From Intrasporangium oryzae NRRL B-24470 (GTDB taxonomy: Bacteria; Actinomycetota; Actinomycetes; Actinomycetales; Dermatophilaceae): a DNA stretch of 64,000 nt. The DNA lies in the NCBI RefSeq assembly GCF_000576595.1, contig NZ_AWSA01000010.1, forward strand, positions 55,315-119,314, in the 5' to 3' direction. The number at the start of each line of letters is the position of its first letter. The stretch's first letter is position 1. Below are positions 43,161-51,987 of this stretch, in pieces. Position numbers and translations under genes: made by a program. The notes under the pieces are model-generated. The model was not told where the DNA came from and did not search any database. It worked only from the letters and a program-made list of their open reading frames with translations.

Positions 43161-43658
43161 TCAGACGGAGCGCGCCTCGTCGAGCAGCGCGAGCTCCTTG
43201 GCCAGGGACGGTCCGACCTGCCCGGCGATGGCCTGCTCGACGAGGCCGCCGACGAGCGGGACGGACACGGCGATCCGCAGGTCGACCGCGATCCTGCTGC
43301 CCGAGGCCACCGACCGGACCGTGCCCGAACCGTCGACCGTCGCACTCACCCCGTCGATCTCGAAGAGCAGCTCCCCGGCCAGGTGGTCCGACGCGACGAC
43401 CCGCCAGCGCTCGACCCGCCTGATCGACGGCAGGGCCGGGACGCGCTTGCGGACCGCCGACGGCAGCCACGAGAGCGGCACGTCCCCGACGAGCCGCGCC
43501 TCGAGAGCGTCCGGCTCGACGACCAGACCCTCGAACCGCAGGCTCGCCTCAGGCGCGATGGCCGCTCGGCGCTCCCAGTGGGCGCGGTCGCGGAGGGTCG
43601 CGAGGACGTCGGCGACCGACACCCCGAGGTCCCTGCTCTCCTGGACGTCAGTGGCCAT
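43161..43658 (-). CDS. DUF2505 family protein
   Basis: 165 residues with a START-like/SRPBCC-related fold. WERRAAIAPEASLRFEGLVVE and SVPLVGGLVEQAIAGQVG are family pieces. Members are typical of high-GC Gram-positives. Function unknown; it faces the promoter of crtE from the other side. Confidence 0.85.
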   Translation of the reverse strand: MATDVQESRDLGVSVADVLATLRDRAHWERRAAIAPEASLRFEGLVVEPDALEARLVGDVPLSWLPSAVRKRVPALPSIRRVERWRVVASDHLAGELLFEIDGVSATVDGSGTVRSVASGSRIAVDLRIAVSVPLVGGLVEQAIAGQVGPSLAKELALLDEARSV

Positions 43659-43742
43659 ACCCCAGCGTCCGTCGGATCGCCATCGGGCGCAACAGCAGGC
43701 AAGCAGCCGTCGACAAACGATCCGACGCAGGTGAGACTCAGG

Positions 43743-43772
43743 GCACTCTCATGCAAGATGGTGAGAGAGTGC
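43743..43772. promoter_or_regulatory. Inverted repeat ahead of crtE
   Basis: GCACTCTC (43743-43750) and GAGAGTGC (43765-43772) flank a 14-base spacer, ending 28 bp before the crtE GTG. Nearby, ACGATCCGACGCAGG (about 43718) recurs as ACGATCTGACGCAGG (about 43811) inside the gene. These are the only symmetrical elements in the 142-bp gap and may be the control site of the carotenoid operon. Confidence 0.45.
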
Positions 43773-43800
43773 ATGGAACGCCGCCCACCCGAGGAGCAGA

Positions 43801-45066
43801 GTGAGCTCGCAACGATCTGACGCAGGCAGGGACGTCTCATCGCAGATGCGGGATGTGCACCGAAACGGGGTCGCCGTCGACACACCACCGCCGCGGGTCG
43901 ACCACCGCGGACCGCGTCAGCTCGAGCAGGGACGCGACGAGCGGGGACGCGACGAGCGGGGACGCGCCGAGCCGGGACGGCCCGGACAGGGCGGGCCCGA
44001 CCGTGCCGAACCGGCCCGGACCATGGACGCCATCGACGGGCTGCTCCGCGAGGTGTGCGACGACATCGCCCTCGGCTGGGCCGAGCGGGTCCCCGAGTCG
44101 GCCGACATCCTCCCCGCGGACCTGCCCGAGACGCTCCTGACCTGGCTGCTCCCCGCGAGCGGCAAACGGCTCCGCCCGCTCATGTGCCACTGGGGCTGGG
44201 TCACCGCCCACGGCGCGGTCGACGGCGCGGGCCACGACGACATGGTCCGGGCCGCCGCGGCCCTCGAGCTGCTCCACCTCTTCGCCCTCGTCCACGACGA
44301 CGTCATGGACCGCGGCGCCTCGCGCCGCGGACGCGAGACGGTCCACGTCGCCGCTGCCAAGGCCCATGCCGGCAGCGGCGCGCTCGGCGACTCCGTCCTC
44401 TTCGGTGACAGCGTCGCGATCCTGCTCGGCGACCTCGCCCTGAGCGAGGCCTCGATCCTCATCTCCGGCACCCCCAGGCCGCTCCTCGACATGTGGCGCG
44501 AGATGCTCCGCGAGCTGGTCCACGGCCAGCTCCTCGACATCACGGCCGCCGCCGCCCGGCGCCGCGACCTCGAGCACTCGCGGCGGGTGGCCCGGCTCAA
44601 GTCCGGCGCCTACACGATCCAGCGGCCGCTCCTGCTCGGGGCGCTGGCCGCCGGGGCCGGCCCCGAGACGCTCTGCGCGCTGGCGGCCTACGGCGACCAC
44701 CTCGGGGAGGCGTTCGCGCTGCGCGACGACGTCCTCGGCGTCTGGGGCGACCCCGCGGCGACGGGCAAGCCCGTCGGCGACGATCTCCTCGCCGCGAAGG
44801 CCACGGTGCTCCTCGCCGAGGCGCGGCGGCTCCTCCCACCGGCGACGAGCGAGCGTTATCTCGGGCCGGCCTCGGTGATCACCCCCGACGACGTGCCCGA
44901 GCTCCAGCGGCTCATGGTCGAGGTCGGGGTGCTCGACGAGGTCGAGTCACGCATCACCGACGAGGTGGCCCGGGCGCTCGACGCCCTGGACGACCGCGGT
45001 CTGCACCCCGACGGGGTCCGCAGCCTGACCGAGCTCGCCCACGCGACGGCCTGGAGGAGCGCGTGA
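43801..45066 (+). CDS. crtE: Polyprenyl (geranylgeranyl) diphosphate synthase
   Basis: 421 residues. The first Asp-rich motif is LVHDDVMDRG and the second RDDVLGVWGD. It condenses IPP units to GGPP for phytoene. Compared with usual family members it has a 70-residue N-terminal extension with a 15-base DNA repeat (GRDERGRDERGR), probably disordered. GAGGAG precedes the GTG at 43801; an ATG at 44023, just before the fold, is an alternative. First gene of the operon crtE-crtI-crtB-Rieske. Confidence 0.9.
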   Translation: MSSQRSDAGRDVSSQMRDVHRNGVAVDTPPPRVDHRGPRQLEQGRDERGRDERGRAEPGRPGQGGPDRAEPARTMDAIDGLLREVCDDIALGWAERVPESADILPADLPETLLTWLLPASGKRLRPLMCHWGWVTAHGAVDGAGHDDMVRAAAALELLHLFALVHDDVMDRGASRRGRETVHVAAAKAHAGSGALGDSVLFGDSVAILLGDLALSEASILISGTPRPLLDMWREMLRELVHGQLLDITAAAARRRDLEHSRRVARLKSGAYTIQRPLLLGALAAGAGPETLCALAAYGDHLGEAFALRDDVLGVWGDPAATGKPVGDDLLAAKATVLLAEARRLLPPATSERYLGPASVITPDDVPELQRLMVEVGVLDEVESRITDEVARALDALDDRGLHPDGVRSLTELAHATAWRSA

Positions 45067-46625
45067 GCGTCGTCGTCATCGGGGCGGGGCTCTCGGGGCT
45101 CTCGGCGGCCTGCCATCTCGTCGGCCGCGGCCACGACGTGACCGTCGTCGAGCGGCACGAGGCACCCGGAGGCCGTGGCCTGCGCCTCCACCAGGACGGG
45201 TTCACCTTCGACACCGGCCCTACCGTCATGACGATGCCCGACCTTGTCGCGGACGCCCTCGCGGCGGCCGGCACGAGCCTGTCCGATGCCCTGCCGATGA
45301 CCCTGCTCGACCCCGCCTACCGGGCGCGGTTCGCCGACGGCAGCCAGATCATGGTCCGGCACGGCATCGAGGCGATGCGCCAGGAGATCGCCGACACGTG
45401 CGGGAGCGTCGACGCCGCCGCCTTCGTCGACTTCGCGGCGTGGCTGCGCCAGCTCTACCGCGTCGAGATGCCGCACTTCATCGACGCCAACTTCGACTCC
45501 CCGCTCGACCTCGCGTCCTCGCCGCGGGCCGCCGCCCGGCTCGTGCGGCTCGGTGGCTTCCGACGGCTCGGCCCGGTCATCCGCGAGTGGTTCCGCGACG
45601 AGCGCCTCCACCGGCTGTTCTCGTTCCAGGCCCTCTATGCGGGCCTCTCCCCCGAGAAGGCCCTCGCGCTCTACGCCGTCATCACCTACATGGACTCCAT
45701 CGAGGGCGTGTGGTTCCCCGAGGGTGGGATGGACGCCGTCCCCGCGGCGCTCGCGACCGCCGCGGCCAAGGCCGGTGCCGACGTCCGCTACGGCGCGACG
45801 GTGAGCCGGCTCGCCCTCGACCGGCGCGGAGCCGTCGCCGGCGTCGTCCTCGACAGCGGCGAGCAGCTGCGCGCCGACGCCGTCGTCTGCACCCTCGACC
45901 TGCCGACCGCCTACGACCGCCTGCTCCCCCAGCTGACGCCACCGCGCGTCGTGAGGTCCGGCAGCTACTCGCCGTCGGCCGTCGTCTGGCACGTCGGCGC
46001 CAAGGGGCAGCCCGAGGCCGGCGTGGCGCACCACAACATCCACTTCGGCGACGACTGGAACGGCGCCTTCCGGGCTCTCATCGACGACAAGCGGCTCATG
46101 CCGGACCCGTCGCGGCTCGTCACCGTGCCGACCGTCACCGACTCGAGCCTCGCCCCTGACGGCGACTCCGTCCTCTACGTCCTCGAGCCCGTCCCCAACC
46201 TGTCCGGTCGCATCGACTGGACGACCGAGCGCGAGCCCATGCGCGAGCGGCTCCACGGCTTCCTCGCCGCCAACGGGTACCCGACCCAGGTGCTCACCGA
46301 GCACCTCGTGACCCCGCTCGAGTGGCAGCAGCTGGGCATGCACGAGGGGACGCCCTTCGCGCTTGCCCACACCTTCCTCCAGACCGGCCCGTTCCGGCCC
46401 GGCAACCTCGAACGGCGCGTTCCCGGCCTCGTCTTCGCCGGGTCCGGCACCGTGCCCGGTGTCGGCGTGCCGATGGTCCTGGTCAGCGGCAAGCTCGCGG
46501 CCGAGCGGGTCGACGCCTACCTGCCCGGTCGCGGACCCTCGGGGGCGGGAGGCGCGTCCGGCGCCGGCGCTCGGAGCCGGCCCAGCGGCATACGCCGTCT
46601 CTCGCGGACGGGAGGACGGCGGTGA
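45063..46625 (+). CDS. crtI: Phytoene desaturase
   Basis: 520 residues. FAD-binding start VVIGAGLSGLSAACHL, then ERHEAPGGRG and DTGPTVMTMPDL, all CrtI hallmarks; the C-terminal FAD loop is PGLVFAGSGTVPGVGVPM. It introduces double bonds into phytoene to give lycopene. The last 30 residues (Gly/Ser/Arg-rich) follow the normal end of the family and are coded in part by an extended GTATGCCGCTGGGC repeat (46580-46593, minus). GTGA overlap with crtE. Confidence 0.95.
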   Translation: MSVVVIGAGLSGLSAACHLVGRGHDVTVVERHEAPGGRGLRLHQDGFTFDTGPTVMTMPDLVADALAAAGTSLSDALPMTLLDPAYRARFADGSQIMVRHGIEAMRQEIADTCGSVDAAAFVDFAAWLRQLYRVEMPHFIDANFDSPLDLASSPRAAARLVRLGGFRRLGPVIREWFRDERLHRLFSFQALYAGLSPEKALALYAVITYMDSIEGVWFPEGGMDAVPAALATAAAKAGADVRYGATVSRLALDRRGAVAGVVLDSGEQLRADAVVCTLDLPTAYDRLLPQLTPPRVVRSGSYSPSAVVWHVGAKGQPEAGVAHHNIHFGDDWNGAFRALIDDKRLMPDPSRLVTVPTVTDSSLAPDGDSVLYVLEPVPNLSGRIDWTTEREPMRERLHGFLAANGYPTQVLTEHLVTPLEWQQLGMHEGTPFALAHTFLQTGPFRPGNLERRVPGLVFAGSGTVPGVGVPMVLVSGKLAAERVDAYLPGRGPSGAGGASGAGARSRPSGIRRLSRTGGRR

Positions 46626-47527
46626 CCGCGGTCGACGTGCCCAGCGACGCCCTCCTCGAGGAGGGCTACCGTCGCTGCGCGCGGATCACCCGCCAGCACG
46701 GCACGACCTACTACTGGGGGACGCTGCTCCTCCCGCCCGAGCGCCGCCGCCACGTGTATGCGGTCTATGCGTTGTGCCGGCTCGCCGACGACATCGTCGA
46801 CGACCCGGGCGCGACGTCGGCCCCTCAGGTGGCGCGGACGGCGGAGCGGCTGCGCGAGTTCGCCGACACCTTCCGGCGGGTGGCCGAGGGCGCACCGACC
46901 GACGACCCCGTCATCGCGGCCGTCGGGCACAGCGTCCGGTCGTGCCAGATCCCGTCCGAGTGCTTCGACCGCTTCTTCGGGGCGATGGCCCAGGACCTCA
47001 CGCAGACGACCTACGAGACGTGGGACGACCTTCTCGGCTACATGGACGGGTCGGCCGCCGTCATCGGCGAGATGATGCTGCCCGTTCTTCGGCCGACGTC
47101 GGCGGCGGCCCTCGCCCCGGCCCAGTCGCTCGGGCTCGCCTTCCAGCTGACGAACTTCCTCCGCGACATCGGGGAGGACCTCGGGCGCGGCCGGGTCTAC
47201 GTGCCGCAGGAGGACCTCCGACGGTTCGGCGCCGACCCGTGGGCGCGGACCGTGACCCCCGAGTGGCGCGAGCTGATGCGGTTCGAGATCGAGCGCAACC
47301 GCGAGCTCTACCGCCACGCCGACGAGGGCATCGCCCTGCTGCCCCGGGCCTCGGCGCGCTGCGTCGGGACGGCCCGGACGCTCTACGCCCGGATCCTCGA
47401 GCGGATCGAGGCCAACGACTACGACGTCTTCTCCACGCGGGCGCGCGTGCCCACCTGGCGCAAGGCCGCCGTGAGCACCCGCGTCCTCGTCCTCGGACCC
47501 ACGCGACCGGAAGCGGTGACCCCATGA
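46622..47527 (+). CDS. crtB: Phytoene synthase
   Basis: 301 residues. Both Asp-rich motifs of squalene/phytoene synthases are present: CRLADDIVDD and TNFLRDIGEDLGRGR, together with YMDGSAAVIGEMM. It joins two GGPP to make phytoene. GTGA overlap with crtI, and its own stop overlaps the next start (ATGA), so translation of the operon is coupled throughout. Confidence 0.95.
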   Translation: MTAVDVPSDALLEEGYRRCARITRQHGTTYYWGTLLLPPERRRHVYAVYALCRLADDIVDDPGATSAPQVARTAERLREFADTFRRVAEGAPTDDPVIAAVGHSVRSCQIPSECFDRFFGAMAQDLTQTTYETWDDLLGYMDGSAAVIGEMMLPVLRPTSAAALAPAQSLGLAFQLTNFLRDIGEDLGRGRVYVPQEDLRRFGADPWARTVTPEWRELMRFEIERNRELYRHADEGIALLPRASARCVGTARTLYARILERIEANDYDVFSTRARVPTWRKAAVSTRVLVLGPTRPEAVTP

Positions 47528-48630
47528 CCCTGCGCACGACTCCCGAGACCTCGCGGCACGACCGGAGCGACGCCGATGCGGCGGTCCGGCACGTCGCCGG
47601 TGGGCTGACCGAGCGGATCTCCCAGCGCATCTCCCAGCGGGTGTCCGGGCGGATGGCCGAGGTGAACCCCCTGCGACGCCTGCCGGTCGAGCCCCGCGAC
47701 CGCCTCGAGGGGACGTGGCGCCAGGCCCGGCCGGCCCGGATCCGGCGGGCCTTCGAGGTCGCCCAGGGCCGGGACCCTGGCGGCTGGCACGTCGTCGGAG
47801 CCTCGTCCGAGCTGCGCCCCACCCGGTCCGTCACGCGGACGGTGGGCGGACGCGAGGTGGTGCTGTGGCGCGGCGAGGACGGCCGGGCCCTGGCCGGCCC
47901 CGGCGCGTGCCCGCACCTCGGCGCGCTCCTCGAGGACTGCGAGGTCATGCACGGCAAGGTCTACTGCCGCTGGCACGGTCTGGCCCTGGGCGAGGGCACG
48001 CGCAAGGACTGGCTCACCTACCCGGCCCACGACGACGGGGTGCTCCTCTGGGTTCGCCTGCCCACCGAGGGCGAGACCCCGACGGAGGCGCCGACGATCA
48101 CGAGGCGACCGCCGGTGGACGCATCGTTCGCGACGGTCATCGCCGAGCGCGGCACGTGCGAGCCGGCCGACGTCATCGCCAACCGCCTCGACCCGTGGCA
48201 CGGCACGTGGTACCACCCCTACGCTTTCAGCCACCTCACCGTCGACGACTCGGCCTCCAGCGACGAGGTGCTGACGGTCGACGTCGCCTTCCGCGTGTCG
48301 CGGACGTGGGGCGTGCCGGTGCGGGCGGAGTTCGCCTGCCCCGACGCGCGGACGATCGTCATGACGATCGTCGACGGCGAGGGGACCGGGAGCGTCGTCG
48401 AGACGCACGCCACCTTCGTCGGTCCCGACGCCCAGGGACGGCCGGTCACGATCATGACCGAGGCGACGATCGCGCACTCGGAACGCAAGGGCTTCAGGGT
48501 GGCCCGCGCGCTTGCCGGGGTGATCCGCCCCGCCGTCGCGTCGACCGCGCGCCAGCTCTGGGTCGACGACATGGCCTATGCCGAGCGTCGCTGGCTGCTG
48601 CGCAGCCGGGGCGAGACCTACGGCGCCTGA
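47524..48630 (+). CDS. Rieske 2Fe-2S protein (DUF5914-type)
   Basis: 368 residues. The Rieske cluster ligands are CPHLG and CRWHG (Cys-x-His, Cys-x2-His) at about 128-148. The C-terminal half, with LDPWHGTWYHPYAF, resembles the DUF5914 domain paired with Rieske domains in actinobacterial carotenoid loci, and the His residues there could hold an oxygenase iron. Placed last in crtE-I-B, it probably hydroxylates or oxidises a carotenoid; that is inference. A possible helical stretch, ISQRISQRVSGRM, is near the start. Confidence 0.8.
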   Translation: MTLRTTPETSRHDRSDADAAVRHVAGGLTERISQRISQRVSGRMAEVNPLRRLPVEPRDRLEGTWRQARPARIRRAFEVAQGRDPGGWHVVGASSELRPTRSVTRTVGGREVVLWRGEDGRALAGPGACPHLGALLEDCEVMHGKVYCRWHGLALGEGTRKDWLTYPAHDDGVLLWVRLPTEGETPTEAPTITRRPPVDASFATVIAERGTCEPADVIANRLDPWHGTWYHPYAFSHLTVDDSASSDEVLTVDVAFRVSRTWGVPVRAEFACPDARTIVMTIVDGEGTGSVVETHATFVGPDAQGRPVTIMTEATIAHSERKGFRVARALAGVIRPAVASTARQLWVDDMAYAERRWLLRSRGETYGA

Positions 48631-48677
48631 TCCCTCCGCCACCGCGTCCACGTTGCCGCGTCCACGTGGACCAGGGC

Positions 48678-48691
48678 GTATGCCGCTGGGC
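48678..48691 (+). repeat. GTATGCCGCTGGGC short interspersed repeat
   Basis: A full copy in the 73-bp gap where the two carotenoid operons converge, followed by CCGCGTCCCGGGATC that can fold on itself. Confidence 0.6.
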
Positions 48692-48703
48692 CGCGTCCCG
48701 GGA

Positions 48704-50266
48704 TCAGCGGCGGGTGAGCAGGCGGCGGGCCGCGTGGGCAGCAGCCTGGCCCCGGCCTCGGGTCGGCACGGTCCAGACGTCGTGACCGACCAGGCCTCGG
48801 TCCCGCAGGAGGGCATTGGCTGCCAGCCAGCCGGTCGTCGCGGCTCGCTCCATGAGGGCGACCGGATGCTCGCACCGGATGCCGTCGCCGGCGAGGACGA
48901 CGCGCGGGTCGGGCGTCGTGACCCCGGGACGGTCCGCCCACGGATCGGTGCCGGCGAGCGGGCAGTCGTCCCTGACGAGCCACTCGTCGTGCAGCACCTG
49001 TGCACCCTCGAGCTCGGGATGGATCCGGTGGAGCTGCGCGAGGAGCTCGGCGCGGAGGGCGCCTTCGTCGGGAGAGGGTGACACGGCATACGCGTGGAGC
49101 TCGACGAGACAGCCGCCGACCTCGCGCGCCCACGCGCGAGCTCCGTCCTCCATCTGCTCGACGAAGGAGACGTTGTCGAGCGGGCCGAAGCGGCTCGTCC
49201 CGAGGAAGGGCGGTGCGCCGGCGGCGGGCGGACGGTCGAGCCAGAGCCGCCACACCGCGAAGGGCGGCGCGATACGCAGTCCGGCGACCCGCGAGCGCCA
49301 GCCCTCGTCGCCGAGCCACGGCGCCCCGGCGACGAGGCGCTGCAGCGGCGCCCGGTCGGTCGCGAGGACGACCGCGTCCGCCTCGAGGACCCCTCCGTCG
49401 GCGAGGACGACGGCCACGCCGTCGGGGCGCTCGTCGAGGGCGGCGACCTCGCGCCCCGTCTCGATGTTGACGCCGAGGCGCCGCAGGTGCGCGGCGAGCG
49501 GCTGCCACAGGGCCTCGTCGTAGGGCGCGTCCGGCACGTCGAAGAGCAGCCCCTCGGCCGAGCCCGTGAAGTAGGTGTGGAACATCGCGACGAGCTCGCC
49601 GCCGGAGAACTCGCGCGGGTCGGCGAAGAAGCTGCGCGCAAAGACCTCGAGGGCGAGGTGCCGCGCCTGCTCCGGGAACCGCAGCCGGTCGAGGACGTCG
49701 GCGGCGCTCACCCCGTCGTACTCGGAGTACGTCTCGGGGAAGCGCACGTCGAGCAGCCCGAGCGCGGCGCCGACGTCGACCCGTCGGAGCGCCGACATCG
49801 GGAAGCTCGGGCTCTGGACGACGAAGGCGGCGATACTGAGCGGCGGCGTGCGGGGGATCCGGGCGAACGAGTCGGTCGGGCCGTCGGCGAGGCGGAGCGG
49901 GTAGTCGTCGACGGGCCGGAGCCGCTCGAGCGCGGGGTCGGCGCGACGGAGCAGGGACCGGAGGTTGTAGTACTGGCGGAAGAAGGCGTGGAACCCGCGG
50001 CTCATCGAGCCCGCCCGACCTCCCGGCAGCTCGACGTCCCAGGACCTCACCCGGCCGCCGAGGGTGTCCTCGCGCTCGACGACCGTCACCGGGACACCGC
50101 GCTCGGCGAGCCCGGTCGCCGCGGTCAGCCCCGCGATCCCGCCACCCACGACGACGACACCGCGGGTGGTCCCCGTCCGTGCGCCCGTGGCGGGCGTGAG
50201 CGGCGCCTCGGCCGTATGCCGCTCGGCGCGCGGGTCGAGTCCCGGCCGCCAGTGTGAGGTGCCCAT
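48704..50266 (-). CDS. crtU: Carotene desaturase/methyltransferase CrtU-like
   Basis: 520 residues. FAD motif VVVVGGGIAGLTAATGL, then EREDTLGGRVRS. RGFHAFFRQYYNLR is a hallmark of CrtU, which turns beta-ionone rings into aromatic rings (isorenieratene synthesis) by desaturation with methyl shift. The C-terminal FAD loop is VVLAGDGIRCEHPVALMERA. The ATG at 50266 is preceded by a 14-bp gap from the methyltransferase gene, so it is the last gene of crtYc-crtYd-crtT-crtU. The order matches the crtY-T-U set of Streptomyces. Confidence 0.88.
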   Translation of the reverse strand: MGTSHWRPGLDPRAERHTAEAPLTPATGARTGTTRGVVVVGGGIAGLTAATGLAERGVPVTVVEREDTLGGRVRSWDVELPGGRAGSMSRGFHAFFRQYYNLRSLLRRADPALERLRPVDDYPLRLADGPTDSFARIPRTPPLSIAAFVVQSPSFPMSALRRVDVGAALGLLDVRFPETYSEYDGVSAADVLDRLRFPEQARHLALEVFARSFFADPREFSGGELVAMFHTYFTGSAEGLLFDVPDAPYDEALWQPLAAHLRRLGVNIETGREVAALDERPDGVAVVLADGGVLEADAVVLATDRAPLQRLVAGAPWLGDEGWRSRVAGLRIAPPFAVWRLWLDRPPAAGAPPFLGTSRFGPLDNVSFVEQMEDGARAWAREVGGCLVELHAYAVSPSPDEGALRAELLAQLHRIHPELEGAQVLHDEWLVRDDCPLAGTDPWADRPGVTTPDPRVVLAGDGIRCEHPVALMERAATTGWLAANALLRDRGLVGHDVWTVPTRGRGQAAAHAARRLLTRR

Positions 50267-50280
50267 GCGTGTCCCGGTCC

Positions 50281-51039
50281 TCAAAGGGGGCGCCGGGCCG
50301 AGAAGGTGTGGATGATGCCCCGCTGCCAGCCGCCGATCGTCCGCGACCCGACCCCCTCGAACCCAGCCGTGCGGAGGCGGCCCTCGAGCTCCTCCACGGA
50401 GTCCATGTCCATGACGCTGCGCCACAGGTAGCGGTAGAGGCGGGTCCGGCGCGAGGTAAGCCACCCGAGGGGCACGACGATGACCTGGCAGACGGCGGTC
50501 CACACGGCGGTCGCGACGCGGTTGCCCTTGACGGAGTACTCGTGGACGACGAGCGTCGCGCCCGGCCGGAGCTGGTCGTGCAGCGAGGCGAGCAGCTCGT
50601 CACGCTCGGGGACGTTGCGGACGAGGTACGCGGCGAAGATGCCGTCGAGCCCTCCGGCCGCCCGCGCCTCGGCGAGCTCGGGCAGCTCGCCGATCTTCTC
50701 GGCGCGACCCTGCGCGAACGCGACGCTCGCCGGCCACGTCTTGGCGCGGGCCTCGCGAAGCATCCCGGCCGAGCCGTCGATCCCGACGAGCGTGAACGCC
50801 CGGCCCTTCCTCTGGAGCTCGGTGACGAGCGCACGGGTCGAGGCGCCGGAGCCGCAGCCGAGATCGACCATCCGCACCGGGTCGGCCTGTGCCGGAAGGG
50901 ACTCCACGAGAGCCCTCGCCGAGGTGCGTAGGTGTGCGTGGTAACCGGGGTTGAGCCCGACCATGAGGTCGTAGCGGTCCGCGACCTCGTCGAACGCCTC
51001 GGGGACCTCGCCGCGGTTCACCGGCTGCGTCGTCGTCAT
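50281..51039 (-). CDS. crtT: SAM methyltransferase CrtT-like
   Basis: 252 residues. UbiE-like class I fold with MVDLGCGSGASTRAL (motif I) and VGIDGSAGMLREAR. PLGWLTSRRTRLYRYLWRSV near the C-terminus suggests a membrane-facing helix. Position between the lycopene cyclase and crtU genes matches CrtT of Streptomyces, whose exact reaction on the carotenoid or a polar group is not settled. The ATG overlaps the crtYd stop by 4 bases. Confidence 0.8.
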   Translation of the reverse strand: MTTTQPVNRGEVPEAFDEVADRYDLMVGLNPGYHAHLRTSARALVESLPAQADPVRMVDLGCGSGASTRALVTELQRKGRAFTLVGIDGSAGMLREARAKTWPASVAFAQGRAEKIGELPELAEARAAGGLDGIFAAYLVRNVPERDELLASLHDQLRPGATLVVHEYSVKGNRVATAVWTAVCQVIVVPLGWLTSRRTRLYRYLWRSVMDMDSVEELEGRLRTAGFEGVGSRTIGGWQRGIIHTFSARRPL

Positions 51040-51464
51040 GCACTGCTCCCTCTCTCGGTGTCGAAGTGCCTGTCGGGCTGCCTGTCGGACTGCCTGTCGG
51101 ACTGCCTGTCGACCTGCCTGTCGGACTGCCCGTCGACCTGCCTGTCGACCGGTGTGGTCTCCCCGCGCGTCCGCTTGCCCCACTCCCACAGCACGATCGT
51201 GCTCGTGACCATGGAGAACCCGAAGAGGTAGTCCTCGACGGGGATGTCCCACGGGAAGCGGACCCCGAGGAAGTGCTCGGGGCTGTAGATGACGATCGGC
51301 GCGCTGAGCTTGGTCAGCCACCCGTCGACGAGGACCTGGAAGGCGAAGACGATCGCGAGGGCGATCCAGTACTGGGCCCGGCGAAAGACGTGGACGCCGA
51401 GTCGCCGATCGAGCAGCAGGGTGACGACGACGGACAGGACCGCGAGGACGGTGTACTCACGCAT
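51036..51464 (-). CDS. crtYd: Lycopene cyclase subunit CrtYd with repeat tail
   Basis: 142 residues. Three membrane segments in about 1-95; SPEHFLGVRFPWDIPVEDYLFGFSMV holds the Pro-x-Glu-(E/D) motif needed for cyclisation. Works as a pair with CrtYc to close the rings of lycopene. After WEWGKRTRGE comes a tail of about 36 residues built from four-residue (S/V)DRQ units, coded by a 12-base DNA repeat. The family normally stops near that point. The stop overlaps the methyltransferase start. Confidence 0.9.
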   Translation of the reverse strand: MREYTVLAVLSVVVTLLLDRRLGVHVFRRAQYWIALAIVFAFQVLVDGWLTKLSAPIVIYSPEHFLGVRFPWDIPVEDYLFGFSMVTSTIVLWEWGKRTRGETTPVDRQVDGQSDRQVDRQSDRQSDRQPDRHFDTERGSSA

Positions 51465-51810
51465 GCGTCCGCCACCACCCGTCCGAGCGCCACCGCCGCA
51501 CCCACGTCAGGACGGTGCCGACGGCCTCGTAGGAGAGGAGCCCGCAGATGGGGATGACCACGAAGAAGACGAGCTCCTCGAGCGGCATACGGAGGGGGAG
51601 GAGGATCCCGGTGACGTAGGCCTCGTTGTAGCTCCAGTGGCCCCGCCAGATGCCGACGACGTCCCACGCGGAATACGCGAGAACGACGGGCAGCATCGCG
51701 GCGAGGAGCAGGCGCGGCCGGCGGTAGACGCGGGCGGCGAAGGCGAACTCGAGCGGGAGGGTGACGAGGACGCACAGGGCCATGAGGGCGAGGTACTGAT
51801 ACCGGTCCAT
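51457..51810 (-). CDS. crtYc: Lycopene cyclase subunit CrtYc
   Basis: 117 residues with three membrane segments. PLRMPLEELVFFVVIPI contains the conserved P-x-EE motif, and GHWSYNEAYVTGILL precedes it. With CrtYd it makes the heterodimeric actinobacterial lycopene beta/epsilon-cyclase. Overlaps crtYd by 8 bp. First gene of the second carotenoid operon; the 177-bp gap before it is likely to carry the promoter and holds an extended repeat copy at 51844-51857. Confidence 0.92.
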   Translation of the reverse strand: MDRYQYLALMALCVLVTLPLEFAFAARVYRRPRLLLAAMLPVVLAYSAWDVVGIWRGHWSYNEAYVTGILLPLRMPLEELVFFVVIPICGLLSYEAVGTVLTWVRRWRSDGWWRTHA

Positions 51811-51843
51811 CGGCCCCGTTCTCGTGTGGTCGTCTCAGCCGTC

Positions 51844-51857
51844 GTATGCCGCCGGGC
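51844..51857 (+). repeat. GTATGCCGCCGGGC repeat variant
   Basis: One base from the consensus, in the gap ahead of crtYc, followed by CGGGTCCCGG, which is itself nearly palindromic. A second variant with GCTCGGC is at 50214-50227 inside the front of crtU. Confidence 0.55.
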
Positions 51858-51987
51858 CGGGTCCCGGTGGGAGCCGGCCCCGCGCGGCGCGTTCGTTGCG
51901 TCAGCCTACGTGAGCAGGCGTCAGCGCGTCGGGTCTCGGGAGCTCGCCGGGCGCCGGATGCCGCGCCGAGGGTCCTAAGGTGGCTGG

